Positions 52,378 to 63,102 of a DNA stretch of 64,000 nt are shown in pieces; the stretch's first letter is position 1; every line of letters starts with the position of its first letter. Location: assembly GCA_959347315.1 (NCBI GenBank), contig OY365810.1:32707150-32771149 (forward strand), read 5' to 3'. This stretch comes from Bimastos eiseni. Taxonomy: Eukaryota; Annelida; Clitellata; Crassiclitellata; Lumbricidae. The translations under genes were made by a program, and so were the position numbers. The notes beneath the pieces were generated by a model. The model was not told the DNA's origin and searched no databases. It saw only the letters and a program-made list of their open reading frames with translations.

Positions 52378-52858
52378 GTTAAATAAACGGAATGAGTATA
52401 GGGGGCGTTTAATAAGCTGAGTAATGCACTGGCTGATTAAATTGTAATCGTGGGCTATATCGTAATATTCAAACTTCTAAAGCGCCACTCGAAAGCGAAG
52501 CGCATGGCACCAGCTTATTCACGAGCGATGCATCGAATCAGAGGGTTATCCAAAGGGTAGTACGTGTGAGGTCAGAGTTTCTTGGGCGATCAAAGGTGAT
52601 GTTAATTCTAACCAAGGCCATTCGGGTTCCACAGGGAGCCAGAGGGAGGCCATGGCCTCCCCAACTGGCCCTCCAGATTTTTTCCCGATGTGCTGTGAAA
52701 TATGGTGTCATTTAGATTTTATATTTACTTGCTAAGGTATGATGCATGATGAAATTCAGAATTATTTACTTTTCGGGGCATTCTCAAAGGTACGGAGTTC
52801 TAACTTGCATAACGAAATCTGAAATTATTTTTCTGACCATTCTCACAGGATCACTTAC

Positions 52859-54110
52859 TTACTCGAGACCACATCCCTCGCGCTGCATTTGACACAGTCG
52901 ACCATTCTATATGCCTACTCTTATAGTCGGCTAGCTATGCCTATATCTTTTGGCAACACAGACAGGGCCCTTCAATGGCTCCAATCTTTTCTTTCTGATA
53001 GATCCATATCTGTGGTTTTTGGCTCTAACCGAACTCCCTGGGTCACTGTCCCATGCGGTCTCCCTCAAGGCTCTGTTCTTGCTCCTTTACTATTCATCTA
53101 TATACTGTGGACCTCGGAGATATTTTCCAGCTGTTTGGCATTTCGTCACACCAGTTTGCTGATGATACTCAGGCCATTCATCATGGTTCAGCTTGCTCTG
53201 CAGTTCAAATGGTTGAGCGTTCATCAGAGGCTTCATCTGGTATAGGTGCTTGATCATGGCTCTCCTCTAACCGTCAGCGACTAAACTCGAATAAGACTCA
53301 ATTCATTTGGCTTGGTGGTCGCCTCCAGCTTGAGAAAATAAATTCAGTGTTTCTCCATCTCAGTTTTCCTCACATCCAATTTTCGTTCCGATCGTGATCT
53401 GGGAATTCTGTTGCATCTTACCTTTAGGCCTCTTTCAGTCATCAGATTAACTCAGTTTCTAGATCCTGCTTTTACCATGTGCGTCAACTTATTTCTATTC
53501 GCAGGCTCGCAGCTCTCTCACCTCATGCTATCACTACTTTAGTCCATGCCATGATATGAACTCGGGTGGACTTTTGAAATGCTGTTTGCATTGGTCTTTT
53601 TTCGCAAATTCTCTCAAACTTCAGTCTATTCTTAATGCCGCTGCTCGTCTGATAGGTGGCATTCCAGATGTTGTCAGTATTTCATGCTTCATTCTGAACA
53701 CACTTATTCATTGGCTTCCTGTTCAACAGCGTATACAGTTTAAAATCATTTCCCTTATGCGCAACTGCCTACTTGGGGTAGCCCGACATAGACCTACCTA
53801 AATATAAGATCTTTCTGCACTTCGGTGTCCTCTTTACCTGCAAAGGCTTTCTTGCGATATTCCACTCGCGGCCTTCTTGTTCTTCCGCGCATGCGCTCTG
53901 CCACGGCCTAGTCGCAGAACTTTTGCCTATGTTGGTGCTTTCGGCTTGGAACTGTCTTCCACAGTCCCTGCGTCTGGAGTTACTGACCCTCTCAATTTGT
54001 CAGTTTCGAATACGTCTTAAGACCTTTTTTTTCCCACGCACAGACGCCCGTTAAGAACGCTGGTGAAATGAGCGCCGCTATATAAATGGTTGATTACATT
54101 ACATTATTGT
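52859..54110 (+). pseudogene. LINE ORF2 fragment, RT to C-terminus
   Basis: In shifting frames: ALQWLQSFLSDRSISVVFGS, GLPQGSVLAPLLFIYI, QFADDTQAIHHGSACS (the YADD box altered to FADD), NSNKTQFIWLGGR, KLQSILNAAARLIGGIPDVV, IHWLPVQQRIQFKIISLM and SFSVVGPSTWNSLPPSLR-like sequence near 53935-53975. It ends in GGTTGATTACATTACATTAT, the short tandem tail usual in CR1/L2 elements. It lies between the two copies of the 1.15-kb duplication. Confidence 0.88.
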
Positions 54111-54294
54111 TAGGTGTTAGATCGCCGAAAACTAATCTATCCGATTGGCATCATTAGTTCGTCGGCTCATTGAGCCGACGAACTAGTAGTGTTTCTATGC
54201 ATCATCTTAGGATTCCTAGGTAAAAATTCTATGCTACAATGTTCAGAAACAATTGGGAAGGGTTGTTCTACGTAGCCAACTAAAACCGAGGCGT

Positions 54295-54575
54295 TTAATT
54301 GACTCTTCTTGGGAGTTTTCCCAGGCTCTCGTTATTGAAGGCCAGGGTTAGATTCCACCAGGATGGGAACGCGTGAAACAATTTAACCATAATATTGTAG
54401 TGGCTTCGACTATACATGTTATGAATGGGAAGAAAAACCATGGACTTGAGTTTTTGATGGCATAGACAGGCGATGAGCAAGTTGCTGTGAGGTGATCTAT
54501 ATGGGCTGTGAGTTTTAGGTTATGTTGAAGGAAGACACCCAGTATTTCTAGAGTTTTTACTCGGATCACGCTGAG
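54295..54575 (-). pseudogene. LINE RT-thumb fragment
   Basis: MIRVKTLEILGVFLQHNLKL then TAHIDHLTATCSSPVYAIKN matches the LGV.L...L....H...L...CSS.LYAL segment of LINE RT. It continues as TTILWLNCFTRSHPGG in another frame. Confidence 0.7.
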
Positions 54576-54801
54576 ATCATGGCGTCACCTAGGGAATGAA
54601 AATAGAACGTCATAGGTCGTGTGCAAGATTGCAACTGTTACAGTCACGGTTTAAGTGCACGATCATACGATTATGCAGTGTAGCACTCGGCACACATGAC
54701 TTGATACAGTGAATGAAACATATTTTTTGGGCTATTTAAGTGACATGTCTTTAAAGAAAGATATTTTGACTGGAGTAGCATAAATATAGATGAACTTTTC
54801 G

Positions 54802-55952
54802 GCGATTATACGTTAAAATTTACCCTCCTGAGAACCCGGATGCTACTTTATTCATGACTTGTATACAAAACCGGTCGCAGACATAGCTCGCAATGTATCG
54901 GAAAACGCGATCACTGATTGGCTGCCACGTTGCGGCTTCATATCCCGTCCATATTAGTCCCACGGGGCCGTCCATAAATAACCTCACGCGAATTTTTACG
55001 AGTTTTGACCCCTCTCTCCTCGTCACTCGTTGTAACAAAAGTCATGACCCCTCAAAAATGAAGTCACAAAACTCTGACCCCCTGCCCCCCAGAAAAACCA
55101 GATGTCCAGAAAGTTATATCCAAATTTCCTTATGATTATCAATAAAACTAAATATAAGTATTAAACAACTTATGACTATATCTAGTAAAACAAACAGAAA
55201 TGGAGGAAATATGATTGTTATGCATTCCACAATATGAAAAGTTGAATATGACAATTATGCATTTCACAAAATGAAAAGCTCTGGTAGGTAGGATCATTAC
55301 ATTTATAAAAGCGTTTAATAACAATAACTCGAAACAATCCAATGTTTCGAGTTATTTTGATGAGATGGTTTGACGTAACATTTTGCTGACCCCTCCCCTT
55401 GTCACACATCGTCACAAATGCGTTATTCCCTTCTCTCTGAGCGCGTGACGTCATTTGTGGACGCCTTCTAGGTTAAATAAACGGAATGAGTATAGGGGGC
55501 GTTTAATAAGCTGAGTAATGCACTGGCTGATTAAATTGTAATCGTGGGCTATATCGTAATATTCAAACTTCTAAAGCGCCACTCGAAAGCGAAGCGCATG
55601 GCACCAGCTTATTCACGAGCGATGCATCGAATCAGAGGGTTATCCAAAGGGTAGTACGTGTGAGGTCAGAGTTTCTTGGGCGATCAAAGGTGATGTTAAT
55701 TCTAACCAAGGCCATTCGGGTTCCACAGGGAGCCAGAGGGAGGCCATGGCCTCCCCAACTGGCCCTCCAGATTTTTTCCCGATGTGCTGTGAAATATGGT
55801 GTCATTTAGATTTTATATTTACTTGCTAAGGTATGATGCATGATGAAATTCAGAATTATTTACTTTTCGGGGCATTCTCAAAGGTACGGAGTTCTAACTT
55901 GCATAACGAAATCTGAAATTATTTTTCTGAACATTCTCACAGGATCACTTAC
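54802..55952 (+). repeat. 1.15-kb direct duplication, copy 2
   Basis: Copy of 51708-52858, differing by a few substitutions (for example CGGGGCCGTCC versus CGGGGTCGTCC). It is followed directly by the hAT transposase pseudogene. Confidence 0.95.
54962..55471. mobile_element. MITE with CGTCCATAAAT...TGGACG ends (copy B)
   Basis: The copy of 51868-52377 inside the second duplicate. Its left end GGGGCCGTCCATAAATAACC is closer to the 18060 copy than copy A is. Confidence 0.7.
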
Positions 55953-57450
55953 CTACTTTCTTTTAATTTTCAGTAATAGATATGGCCAGAGAATAGATTA
56001 TAGAAGTGGTCAATGAATCTATACAGTTTTCGTTCCTTGTTGATGAGACAGAGGATATTAGTCGAAATAAGAATTGAAGAATTGGGATACGATTTTTTGC
56101 CAACAGGAAAGTGAATGAATATTTTCTAGATTTCAAATCAGCAATCGGATTAGATGCAAAGTAATTTTCATGGCCTATTTTAGATGCCCTTAAGTCATTT
56201 GGAGGAAACACAGGATCAGGCTTAGTTGGTCATCATTACGATGGCGCAAGTGTAATGAACAACGTTAATAAGAGTGTCCAGCAGTTGGAAGGCAGTTGGA
56301 GGGCACTGGCTATTTATTTCCATTGCCACGGACTTTAACTGAATGTAATTTCAGTTAATCAATCTATTCCAGAAGCTAGAGATCTGTGCATTACTTATAA
56401 TTGAAAGGTTATACGTTTTTGCTTCAAGTTCTCTTGTGCATTAGAAATGGGTTCAAGCACATAGTGAGTTACATCCTAATGATCCGGCGGGGCAATTCGA
56501 CCAGATCGGTGATACCAGAAGGGCTTGCTGTAATATCAGTGATCAATTAGTTGCATTGGTATAATATGCTAGAGAATGTTGATGGGGCAAAATGTCGAAA
56601 GAGCAGTTGAAGGCTAGAAGTTAGATGCTTGTTATTATTACCAGACATTGTGCATGTACATATTGTATGAAGTCCACTCCAATCTTCAAGTTTTGACTTA
56701 TCTGCAGCTGCTGAAGTTGTCACACATAAAACGGCCTCTTTCAAAGACAATAGAGATGAAACAGGGGTCTTTTTAATGGCAGAAGAGTAAAGTAAGAATT
56801 GTTAAATGGACCCAGTATTAACTAAGCAACGTGTCCGACTGTCCGCTTAGTGCCTATCCGTTTTTCTAGCTCGGCAGTTGATGAAACTGTGGAACATCGC
56901 TCTCAAGTAAGTGAACACACAGACCACATAATGGGCAGCATATTGCTGAACTAGAAAGATGATTCTCTGACCATTCACTTATTGCCATGACAGGCATTTA
57001 CTCCAAAACATATATCTTTCTTGAAATAATTATAATGATAACGTTGTGTCTTTCACACTTTTGTATGACAGACCTCAACCATGAAATTCCCCCAGTTGGG
57101 CGCCTGTTATTACATTCAAGTTTATGTGCAACTAATACGACCATGACGTTAGTTCTGGCTTCTTTCTGGAACCATAAAAACTTGCTGCTCATGAAATGTA
57201 CAGAATGTCGAACATAGCCATTGTTTTACCAGTAACATCAACAGCCTGTCGAAAAAGCTTCTCTGCTCTAAAATTAATTCTAAAAAGCACTACATGTATG
57301 TCTGATATTCGTCTAAGTAGTCTGACAATATTGTCGATTGAATCTGTTCGTGAAGAGTCCATTACCCTAGGTGCGTTTGTGGAATCGACTCTTGACATGA
57401 TAATCGTAAACTTGCTTTTCATTAAGTGCATTAACGTGCATAGTTAATGC
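55953..57450 (+). pseudogene. hAT transposase pseudogene, ZMYM/TTF-type
   Basis: Conceptual pieces in three frames, in family order: FSFLVDETEDISRNKN (catalytic DET-D), FLDFKSAIGLDAK, VGHHYDGASVMNNVNKSVQQ, YFHCHGL, WVQAHSELHPNDPAGQFDQI then GDTRRACCNIS, and finally the C-terminal hAT dimerisation motif SNIAIVLPVTSTACRKSFSA with MSDIRLSSLTILSIE (57196-57380). The order and motifs are those of zinc-finger MYM / TTF-type hAT transposases. At least a dozen stops or shifts are present. The N-terminal TTF zinc finger is missing, as the copy starts at the duplication boundary. Confidence 0.85.
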
Positions 57451-57805
57451 TTTACTTTTAAATAAAGTCATTCTATTTCCAAATATCTAGTTTGTTGATG
57501 TGAAGAATTCGTGTTGCTCTATAATGCATATGTATACATGTATCTGGTCGATGTCACTCAGTGTCGAGCTCTACCTAGCACTCTCAGTTTTGGCAAATTC
57601 GGGTATTCAATTGGCCCCCTCTCGAAACCTCGGCCTTCTCCCTTGACCCCCCTGATGGAAAAACCTAGAGCCGCCACTGCACCAAGAAGAAACCATGAAA
57701 TAGATTTCCTTTCTTTAAGTTTTCATGGTATTCCACTGAATGTAGTCTATTTTTCTACAGTTTTCGGTTTTTGTGATAGTTAAAAATTTATTTTGGTTGA
57801 ACCCG

Positions 57806-57928
57806 TAAATCCCCTAAATAATCATGTCTAAACTTAAGGTTAAGTTTAGACATGTATAATATTTAAGAAACTGAATGCACCTATACAGAAATGATTAGAC
57901 AAAATCATGAGCTTATTTAGGGGATTTA
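57806..57928. mobile_element. 123-bp MITE with perfect 16-bp ends
   Basis: TAAATCCCCTAAATAA at 57806-57821 and its exact complement at 57913-57928. Next to the left end lies a second perfect palindrome with 15-bp arms and a GG loop (57823-57854, CATGTCTAAACTTAA). Confidence 0.88.
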
Positions 57929-58462
57929 ATTTAATTCAGCACATTTAATTTCACATTTAATTCACGGCTAAGCTGGGATGGTAACACACGCTGGCTTACT
58001 TGCGACAGCATTCAACAGTCATAGGCCTATATAGACAAGAATTATTCTATGAAAAGACAACAAAAGATCTAGTTCAGAAGCGGTTGTTAAGGTATTGGCG
58101 TAGATGGAACTTATTTATCTGTTTTTCTAAGAGGAGAGATTTCCGAATATGTCCGAAACGTTAATTGGCTTCGAGTTAAGCTCTAAAATGTTAATGTCTT
58201 TGTTGATGGCTCCGCCCCTACCAGCCCAAAAACAGCGCATGATGATGGGTCGTAGATTCGTAGCCAGAGGGGTGTAACGGCTTCTCGAGGGGTGGTTCCA
58301 AATGCCCAATTCTTACCATAGGTGAGAAGTCCTCGAGCATCGACCTGAACCTAGGTACAGAATAAACACGAGTCCCTACGTTCAGCTTCCGTGAGATGTA
58401 GAATGCAAGATTGCAGAATGTCATCAGTAGACGACGTATGCATTTAAGCCCCTACACCACAT

Positions 58463-58585
58463 GCACACACACATACATACACAAACCCACACACTTAAAC
58501 GCACACACACACACACACACATCTAAACGCACACACAATTACACAAACACACATGCCTACGTCCTACAAACACAAACACACAGAG
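58463..58585. repeat. (CA)n-rich microsatellite
   Basis: Impure CACACA tract with CATACATACA and AAACGCACAC interruptions. Confidence 0.9.
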
Positions 58586-58754
58586 TCAAACAGTAGTATT
58601 ACTTTTATGTATACTCATACAATACATGTATGTCTGTAGTTTCTCTGCTATCGGTATACGCATTATGCCCTACACATACGTAAACAGAATGAATTGATAT
58701 ACGTTTCCTGTGATGTTTGTGGAAGTAGTTTCGGTTTAACGACGCTGTGTGATA

Positions 58755-59040
58755 ACAAAGATCATTAGCGTCGCCCTCCTCCTTTATCCAGGCTGTGGAC
58801 TGGCACTGCCGGAGTACGAACAGTGGCGGAGTGTGTGATGTGAGTATAAATCTAGACTTCTTATATCGACCGTGCGCTCGACCTTTCTCAGTTGTCAATT
58901 AACTGATTTGGTATAGGCTTATTGTCAGTTAATTGATACAGTGTCTTGAGTCTCATGACAAAGACGATCAGCGTCGCCCTCCTTCATTTCGGACTGGCAC
59001 CACCCGAATAGGCCTACGTCAGTGTCGCAGTTGTGCGTAG
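58755..59040. repeat. Diverged local duplication
   Basis: ACAAAGATCATTAGCGTCGC ... GGACTGGCACTGCCGGAGTA (58755-58835) recurs as ACAAAGACGATCAGCGTCGC ... GGACTGGCACCACCCGAATA (58960-59030). Confidence 0.7.
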
Positions 59041-59159
59041 GCCTACCTGTAAGTTTTAATGCGCTACTATGTATGTACATCTAGAGCTATTTTAGACGCT
59101 TCCACCTCCTCTGCCTGCCTCTATGACTCTGCATTTCGACCTCTGCCTATTGATTTTGT

Positions 59160-59241
59160 TCTCATTAAGCGCCTGTGAATAAGCTGGTTCCCGCGACTTC
59201 GCTTTTGTAGAAATATTGAGATTACGATTACGACTAACATA
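59160..59241 (+). repeat. Short repeat with GCGACTTCGCTTTTGT motif and GATTACGATTACGA tail
   Basis: GAATAAGCTGGTTCCCGCGA then CTTCGCTTTTGTAG and GATTACGATTACGAC. Copy of the family at 7745. Confidence 0.6.
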
Positions 59242-59317
59242 TTCAAATAAGACTTAGGCCTACTTGCGGATAAACAGAGATATATAATTTATTACAAGTC
59301 TCTGTCCCTGTCTGTTT

Positions 59318-59318
59318 G

Positions 59319-59355
<37 letters not shown>

Positions 59356-59402
59356 TCCCCCCTCTCTCTCTCTCTCTCATCGTCTGTCTTTATTTCTGTC
59401 TC
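59318..59402. repeat. (TC)n microsatellite
   Basis: A pure TCTCTC run of about 30 bp and a second of about 20 bp, separated by TTTCTCTCTCTTCCCCC. Confidence 0.95.
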
Positions 59403-59580
59403 TCTGCACCGTATACATTTCATAACTTCTATAACGCCCCCCATATAATTTCGAAGCCACAGATCTGTGGTCGCTGGCAAACAACATCGCAGTGTGCATG
59501 CCAAATAATTCCAGGGTGAGTCACACTGCAGCCGGCACACATGTATATAACGTAATACGTATTGTAGCACGATGTACATA

Positions 59581-60008
59581 ATTTATGTAACGCCACTTAA
59601 AGATATCTACCCAGAGGCGATCCCAGCTGCGCCCCGGCGAGAACGGTTTTCAAGTTGAGCGAGAAGGTGCCATGGTATCACCTGTGGAAATCAAACGGGT
59701 CCGATCAAGAGGACGATCAGTCCAGATGAATGGTGCCATGACCACGAAGGCACCCTGTAGCATCGACGGTGGAAGTTGGACCAAAGCGGACGCGCAGTTC
59801 ATCTCGAGCTGCAGAAGAATTTATATGCTCTACATAAACACGTGTAGACCTATTTCGATGGGTCGGACGCGCCGTGTAATGTAATGCAAAATATCGGGCT
59901 GGAAATGGCGTTCTGCTTACGTTACGGGGTATTTCTTGATAGATGTAATGTAAATAACGCAGTATAAATCAATCAAACGTTCAATCAATTAATCAATCAA
60001 CCAATCAA
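59581..60008 (+). repeat. SINE-like repeat with AATCAATCA tail
   Basis: Head TAACGCCACTTAAAGATATC then TACCCAGAGGCGATCCCAGC, 3' end AACGCAGTATAAATCAATCA and further AATCAATCAACC. Shares plan with 29553-30000. Confidence 0.55.
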
Positions 60009-60344
60009 CATTCCTTCAATACACAAAACAGAGTTGACAATCCCCCCGTTCCTCCTTCATCTTTTCTTCCTCCTCCTTCTTTTAGCTGTAGCCTAATAAT
60101 TGTCATGGTGGTAACAATAGCAACAATAGTAACAACAATAATGATACTAATGCAAGGAATGTTTTGCATGTATTGTAGAGTCCAAATGAACAAGCGATGA
60201 TCATATGATATTGGCCTCGCCCTCGCTAACATGTAATTAGTGAACCAATAGCCACTGATCTATAGTAACACATAACAAACCACATTGTCAATTATGTGTG
60301 ATGATAAAATTATAGGTACATGCAAAAGTATACATACATCAATA

Positions 60345-60572
60345 CATATGCATGTATGTATGTATGTATGTATGTATGTATGTATGTGTGTGTGCGTATG
60401 TATGTATGTATGTATGTATGTATGTATGTATGTATGTATGTATGTATGTATGTATATATGTATGTATGTGTGTGTGTGCGTATGTATGTATGTATGTATG
60501 TATGTATGTATGTGTGTGTGTGCGTATGTATGTATGTATGTATGTATGCATGCATGCATGTATGTATGTAGG
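60345..60572. repeat. (GTAT)n tetranucleotide microsatellite
   Basis: About 50 TATG units interrupted by GTGTGTGTGCG blocks at regular intervals. It creates several spurious Met-Tyr-Val-Cys frames. Confidence 0.97.
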
Positions 60573-60689
60573 CCTATGTATTTTTGTATGTATTGTGCCT
60601 TTCAAAAACCTCTCAATGTGTAATCGCAGATTGGCTGACAAATACGATCACCGAGTTCATGGAAATCGACTTGCTAAGTGTCATTCTCA

Positions 60690-60945
60690 TTCACTGTCTG
60701 TCTGTCTCTGTATCTGTCGGTCTCTGTATCTGTGTATCTGTATGTGTCTCTTTATATGTCTCTGTATCTGTCTGTCTCTGTCTGTCTAAGTCTCTGTCTC
60801 TGTATCCGTCTGTCGCTGTATCTGTCTCTGTCTGTATCTATGTATGTCTCTGTATCTGTATGTCTCAGTCTGTCTCTGTCATTATCTCTGTATCTCTCTC
60901 TATCTCTCTCTTTGACTGTCTCTGTCTGTCTCTGTCTCTTTAACC
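60690..60945. repeat. (TCTGTATC/TGTC)n simple repeat
   Basis: Impure CTGTCTCTGTATCTGT tract. It abuts the candidate exon at 60952 and would serve as its polypyrimidine tract. Confidence 0.92.
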
Positions 60946-60951
60946 GGACAG

Positions 60952-61070
60952 CCACGTCCATTCTGTCCATAGTGGCCCCGAACGGTGCCAACGCTATAAC
61001 AACAGGCGGCCACCAACATCAGCAACAGCAACCGCAGCATTCGTTGAATGAGCATCACTTGGCCCTCTGA
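60952..61070 (+). CDS. Candidate last exon of an unidentified plus-strand gene
   Basis: After a long pyrimidine tract and the acceptor AACCGGACAG, an open segment reads TSILSIVAPNGANAITTGGH, then QHQQQQPQHSLNEHHLAL and TGA. The composition (hydrophobic start, then His/Gln-rich) resembles the C-terminus of a transcription regulator. It is followed by a CpG-rich stretch. I cannot name the gene and found no upstream plus-strand exon in the window. Chance read-through from the simple repeat is the main alternative. Confidence 0.35.
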
Positions 61071-61074
61071 ACGC

Positions 61075-61560
61075 GTGGCTCCTTCTTAGTAATACGTCGT
61101 CTTCCACACGTAGAGTCGCCGGCGCGTTCACCAATACACGGGCGGTGAGCGGCGTCTATATCTATTGCTTCGGTCGCAGTCCTATCATTATCTCAGCACT
61201 CTTCTTCCCCGCCACCCTTCTTCTTCTTCCTCTTCCCCTTCCGCTTTGCCAGACGGAGCATGTAAATTTCATTTGGAGGCAAACAGTTGCGCGTAGGAAT
61301 CGACGCAGCACATCTCTCACCTCAAGGAGACCCTTCCGCCAACCGATAAAAGTGTCACTCGGCGCAGCGCTGGGCTCCGCTCAGACCCTGCCGCTGACGG
61401 CCGGCGTACCACCCGAGGCCCGGCCGAGTCCTATTCGTTACCGCGCCGGCCTATTGCATGGGTAGCAGCCGGCGCTCTGTGCGATAAGCCCTAAAATAGA
61501 GACGATCGCACTGCCCGTGATAAGGAGAGACGCAAGTGGTGCAGTGTCACGTGACCTCTC
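61075..61560. other. CpG-rich segment
   Basis: Clearly richer in G+C and CpG than the rest of the window (CGCCGGCGCG, GGCGGTGAGCGGCG, GACGGCCGGCGTAC, GCCGGCGCTCTGTGCG). It could be a promoter or 5' region, for example of a minus-strand gene, or part of the 3' UTR of the candidate exon. A frame at 61145-61465 has a hydrophobic leader-like start but a composition typical of non-coding DNA. Confidence 0.4.
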
Positions 61561-61904
61561 CGTAGGGGATATTTATTTTGTGGTGGGAAAGGAGAGGCTT
61601 GTGAAACTGATAATCGAAGATGTGGGTTCAGGGCGAGACACTTATGCCACAACAGCTTTGTCAGTTAATTGAAACTTGTAATTCATCATGGGTGGTTAGA
61701 TAACAGGTTAGGACTTTTCATTTAGGACATCCTGCCATGCGACCGTATTTCCAGAAAATACATGAATTGCTATATTGACCTTGAGTCAATGACGTGGACG
61801 AACGTCAGTCAATTTAACGAATAAGCCATTTGCACATACAATGCCTATCTTGAATGTGAACAATACGTGATTTACGTGGCCTACAATATAATTATTATGC
61901 GGTA

Positions 61905-61923
61905 TATTATATATATATATATA
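61905..61923. repeat. Short (TA)n run
   Basis: TATATTATATATATATATAT between single-copy sequences. Confidence 0.85.
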
Positions 61924-61994
61924 GGCCTAATCATATTATGATAATTTATTACATAGGGCCTATATAAATTATATGTATGTGTTTTCATTTGTTA

Positions 61995-62321
61995 GAATTT
62001 ACATAGCGCCTCTGTACATTTCTATTCAGAGGTTTACTTGTGCTAAACGGGCGAAACTTATTTTACCAGACAGTGATGAGTTTACGACTCTCAGAAACAG
62101 TGGCGAAAGTTATGTACACGGACCAGGCCATTTTTGAAACTCGAAAACTATAGTCGAGCAAAACGCATTCGATCAACCAAGTAATTGCGTGTGCCCTATG
62201 GTTCACTCTGACTCTTTTAATACTCGCCATAAAACTGTTCTTTTTCAACCGTGTTGGGTCGGAAGCGGAAGCTAATGACCTTGAGGCAGCGCTATATAAA
62301 TCTTACTAATGAATAAATGAA
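61995..62321 (+). repeat. SINE-like repeat with AATGAATAAATGAA tail
   Basis: Head TTACATAGCGCCTCTGTACA then TCTATTCAGAGG, 3' end CAGCGCTATATAAATCTTAC followed by TAATGAATAAATGAA. Same plan as 29553-30000. Confidence 0.6.
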
Positions 62322-63100
62322 ATTTAACACATGTTGAAGCTAGCGGCCATCTTGGCCGATCACGTGCGTCATGACAACGAATCAATGATGCTTTAGTAAA
62401 AGTCACCCATAAGTATTATAACAGGCCTATGGACTACCAATTTTTGGCCAGGGACTTACAATTTTTGGCCAACATAAGCGAAGCCATTTTCTTAACGAGT
62501 GAGAGTAAAAACATGGGTTTTTCGGGTCGCACTTTTATTGACTTTTGATAATCTGGTAGTCCTAGATGGCGTAATCGATCCATTTCCTTAAGAGATCGTT
62601 TATGATGTAAACTTACCGGAGCGGAGCCCGTCCGGGAGAACTCGTTCGAGAGGTTAAACGACATTTAATTTTTTGCATTTTCGTAATTTTTCTCAACTTT
62701 TGAGTTATTTCCGTAAAGATTTGATACACTGCTCTGTCATGCAAGAGTGACATGTGTGCAATACAATGCTGTAGGTCGAAGGGAACATACCAAAAAAAGT
62801 TGAAAGAACTCCGAGGAACCGACGATCCATGACAAACTTTATTCAAATCAAGTTAAAGAAAAAAGGACATAAAGAATAAAACTGAAGAATAAGTTTTTAA
62901 ACTGACAAAATATTGCTCACATATATAAAAACTTTCCGCATCGGCTTTTGGAACTTCCATCAGGACAGGGAGTAGGCCTAGCATATAAGAGGTTGGTCCT
63001 TGAGTGTGTCAAACTCTGGAATCACGTTGTCACGGTTCACTTAGCAAACAAATTTGACCAATTCAAAGCTTTAGTTGTCTACAGGCTGTGCCGACAGTTA
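62322..63100. other. No gene established
   Basis: Contains a direct repeat CAATTTTTGGCCAGGGACTT / CAATTTTTGGCC near 62440-62470. A minus-strand ATG at about 62664 gives MSFNLSNEFSRTGSAP and ends at a strong donor gtaagt (62611-62616), so a 5' exon is possible, but there is no partner exon. Confidence 0.3.
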
Positions 63101-63102
63101 AT

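Larger units (their letters stand above)
51708..52858 (+). repeat. 1.15-kb direct duplication, copy 1
   Basis: Nearly identical to 54802-55952, with a constant offset of 3,094 bp at both ends and only scattered substitutions. It contains a CRE-bearing MITE (about 51868-52377), the hairpin 52229-52262 and a short repeat of the CGCTTTTGTGGGCGC family (52463-52535, minus). No gene. Confidence 0.95.

Noticed and set aside
58310..58424. Minus-strand ATG frame ending at the strong donor gtaagaat, considered as exon 1 of the main ADAM17-like gene
   Set aside because: It ends in phase 0, whereas exon 2 needs phase 1, and the N-terminus (MTFCNLAFYISRKLN) is not a convincing signal peptide.
60260..60943. 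Several overlapping frames rich in Met-Tyr-Val-Cys, Tyr-Ile-His-Thr or Ser-Val-Ser
   Set aside because: Translations of the (GTAT)n and (TCTG)n microsatellites.
61145..61465. 106-codon plus-strand frame with a hydrophobic leader-like start
   Set aside because: Lies in CpG-rich, pyrimidine-rich DNA. The Pro/Leu run comes from a CTTCTTCCTCTTCCCC tract, and the rest has no protein-like pattern.
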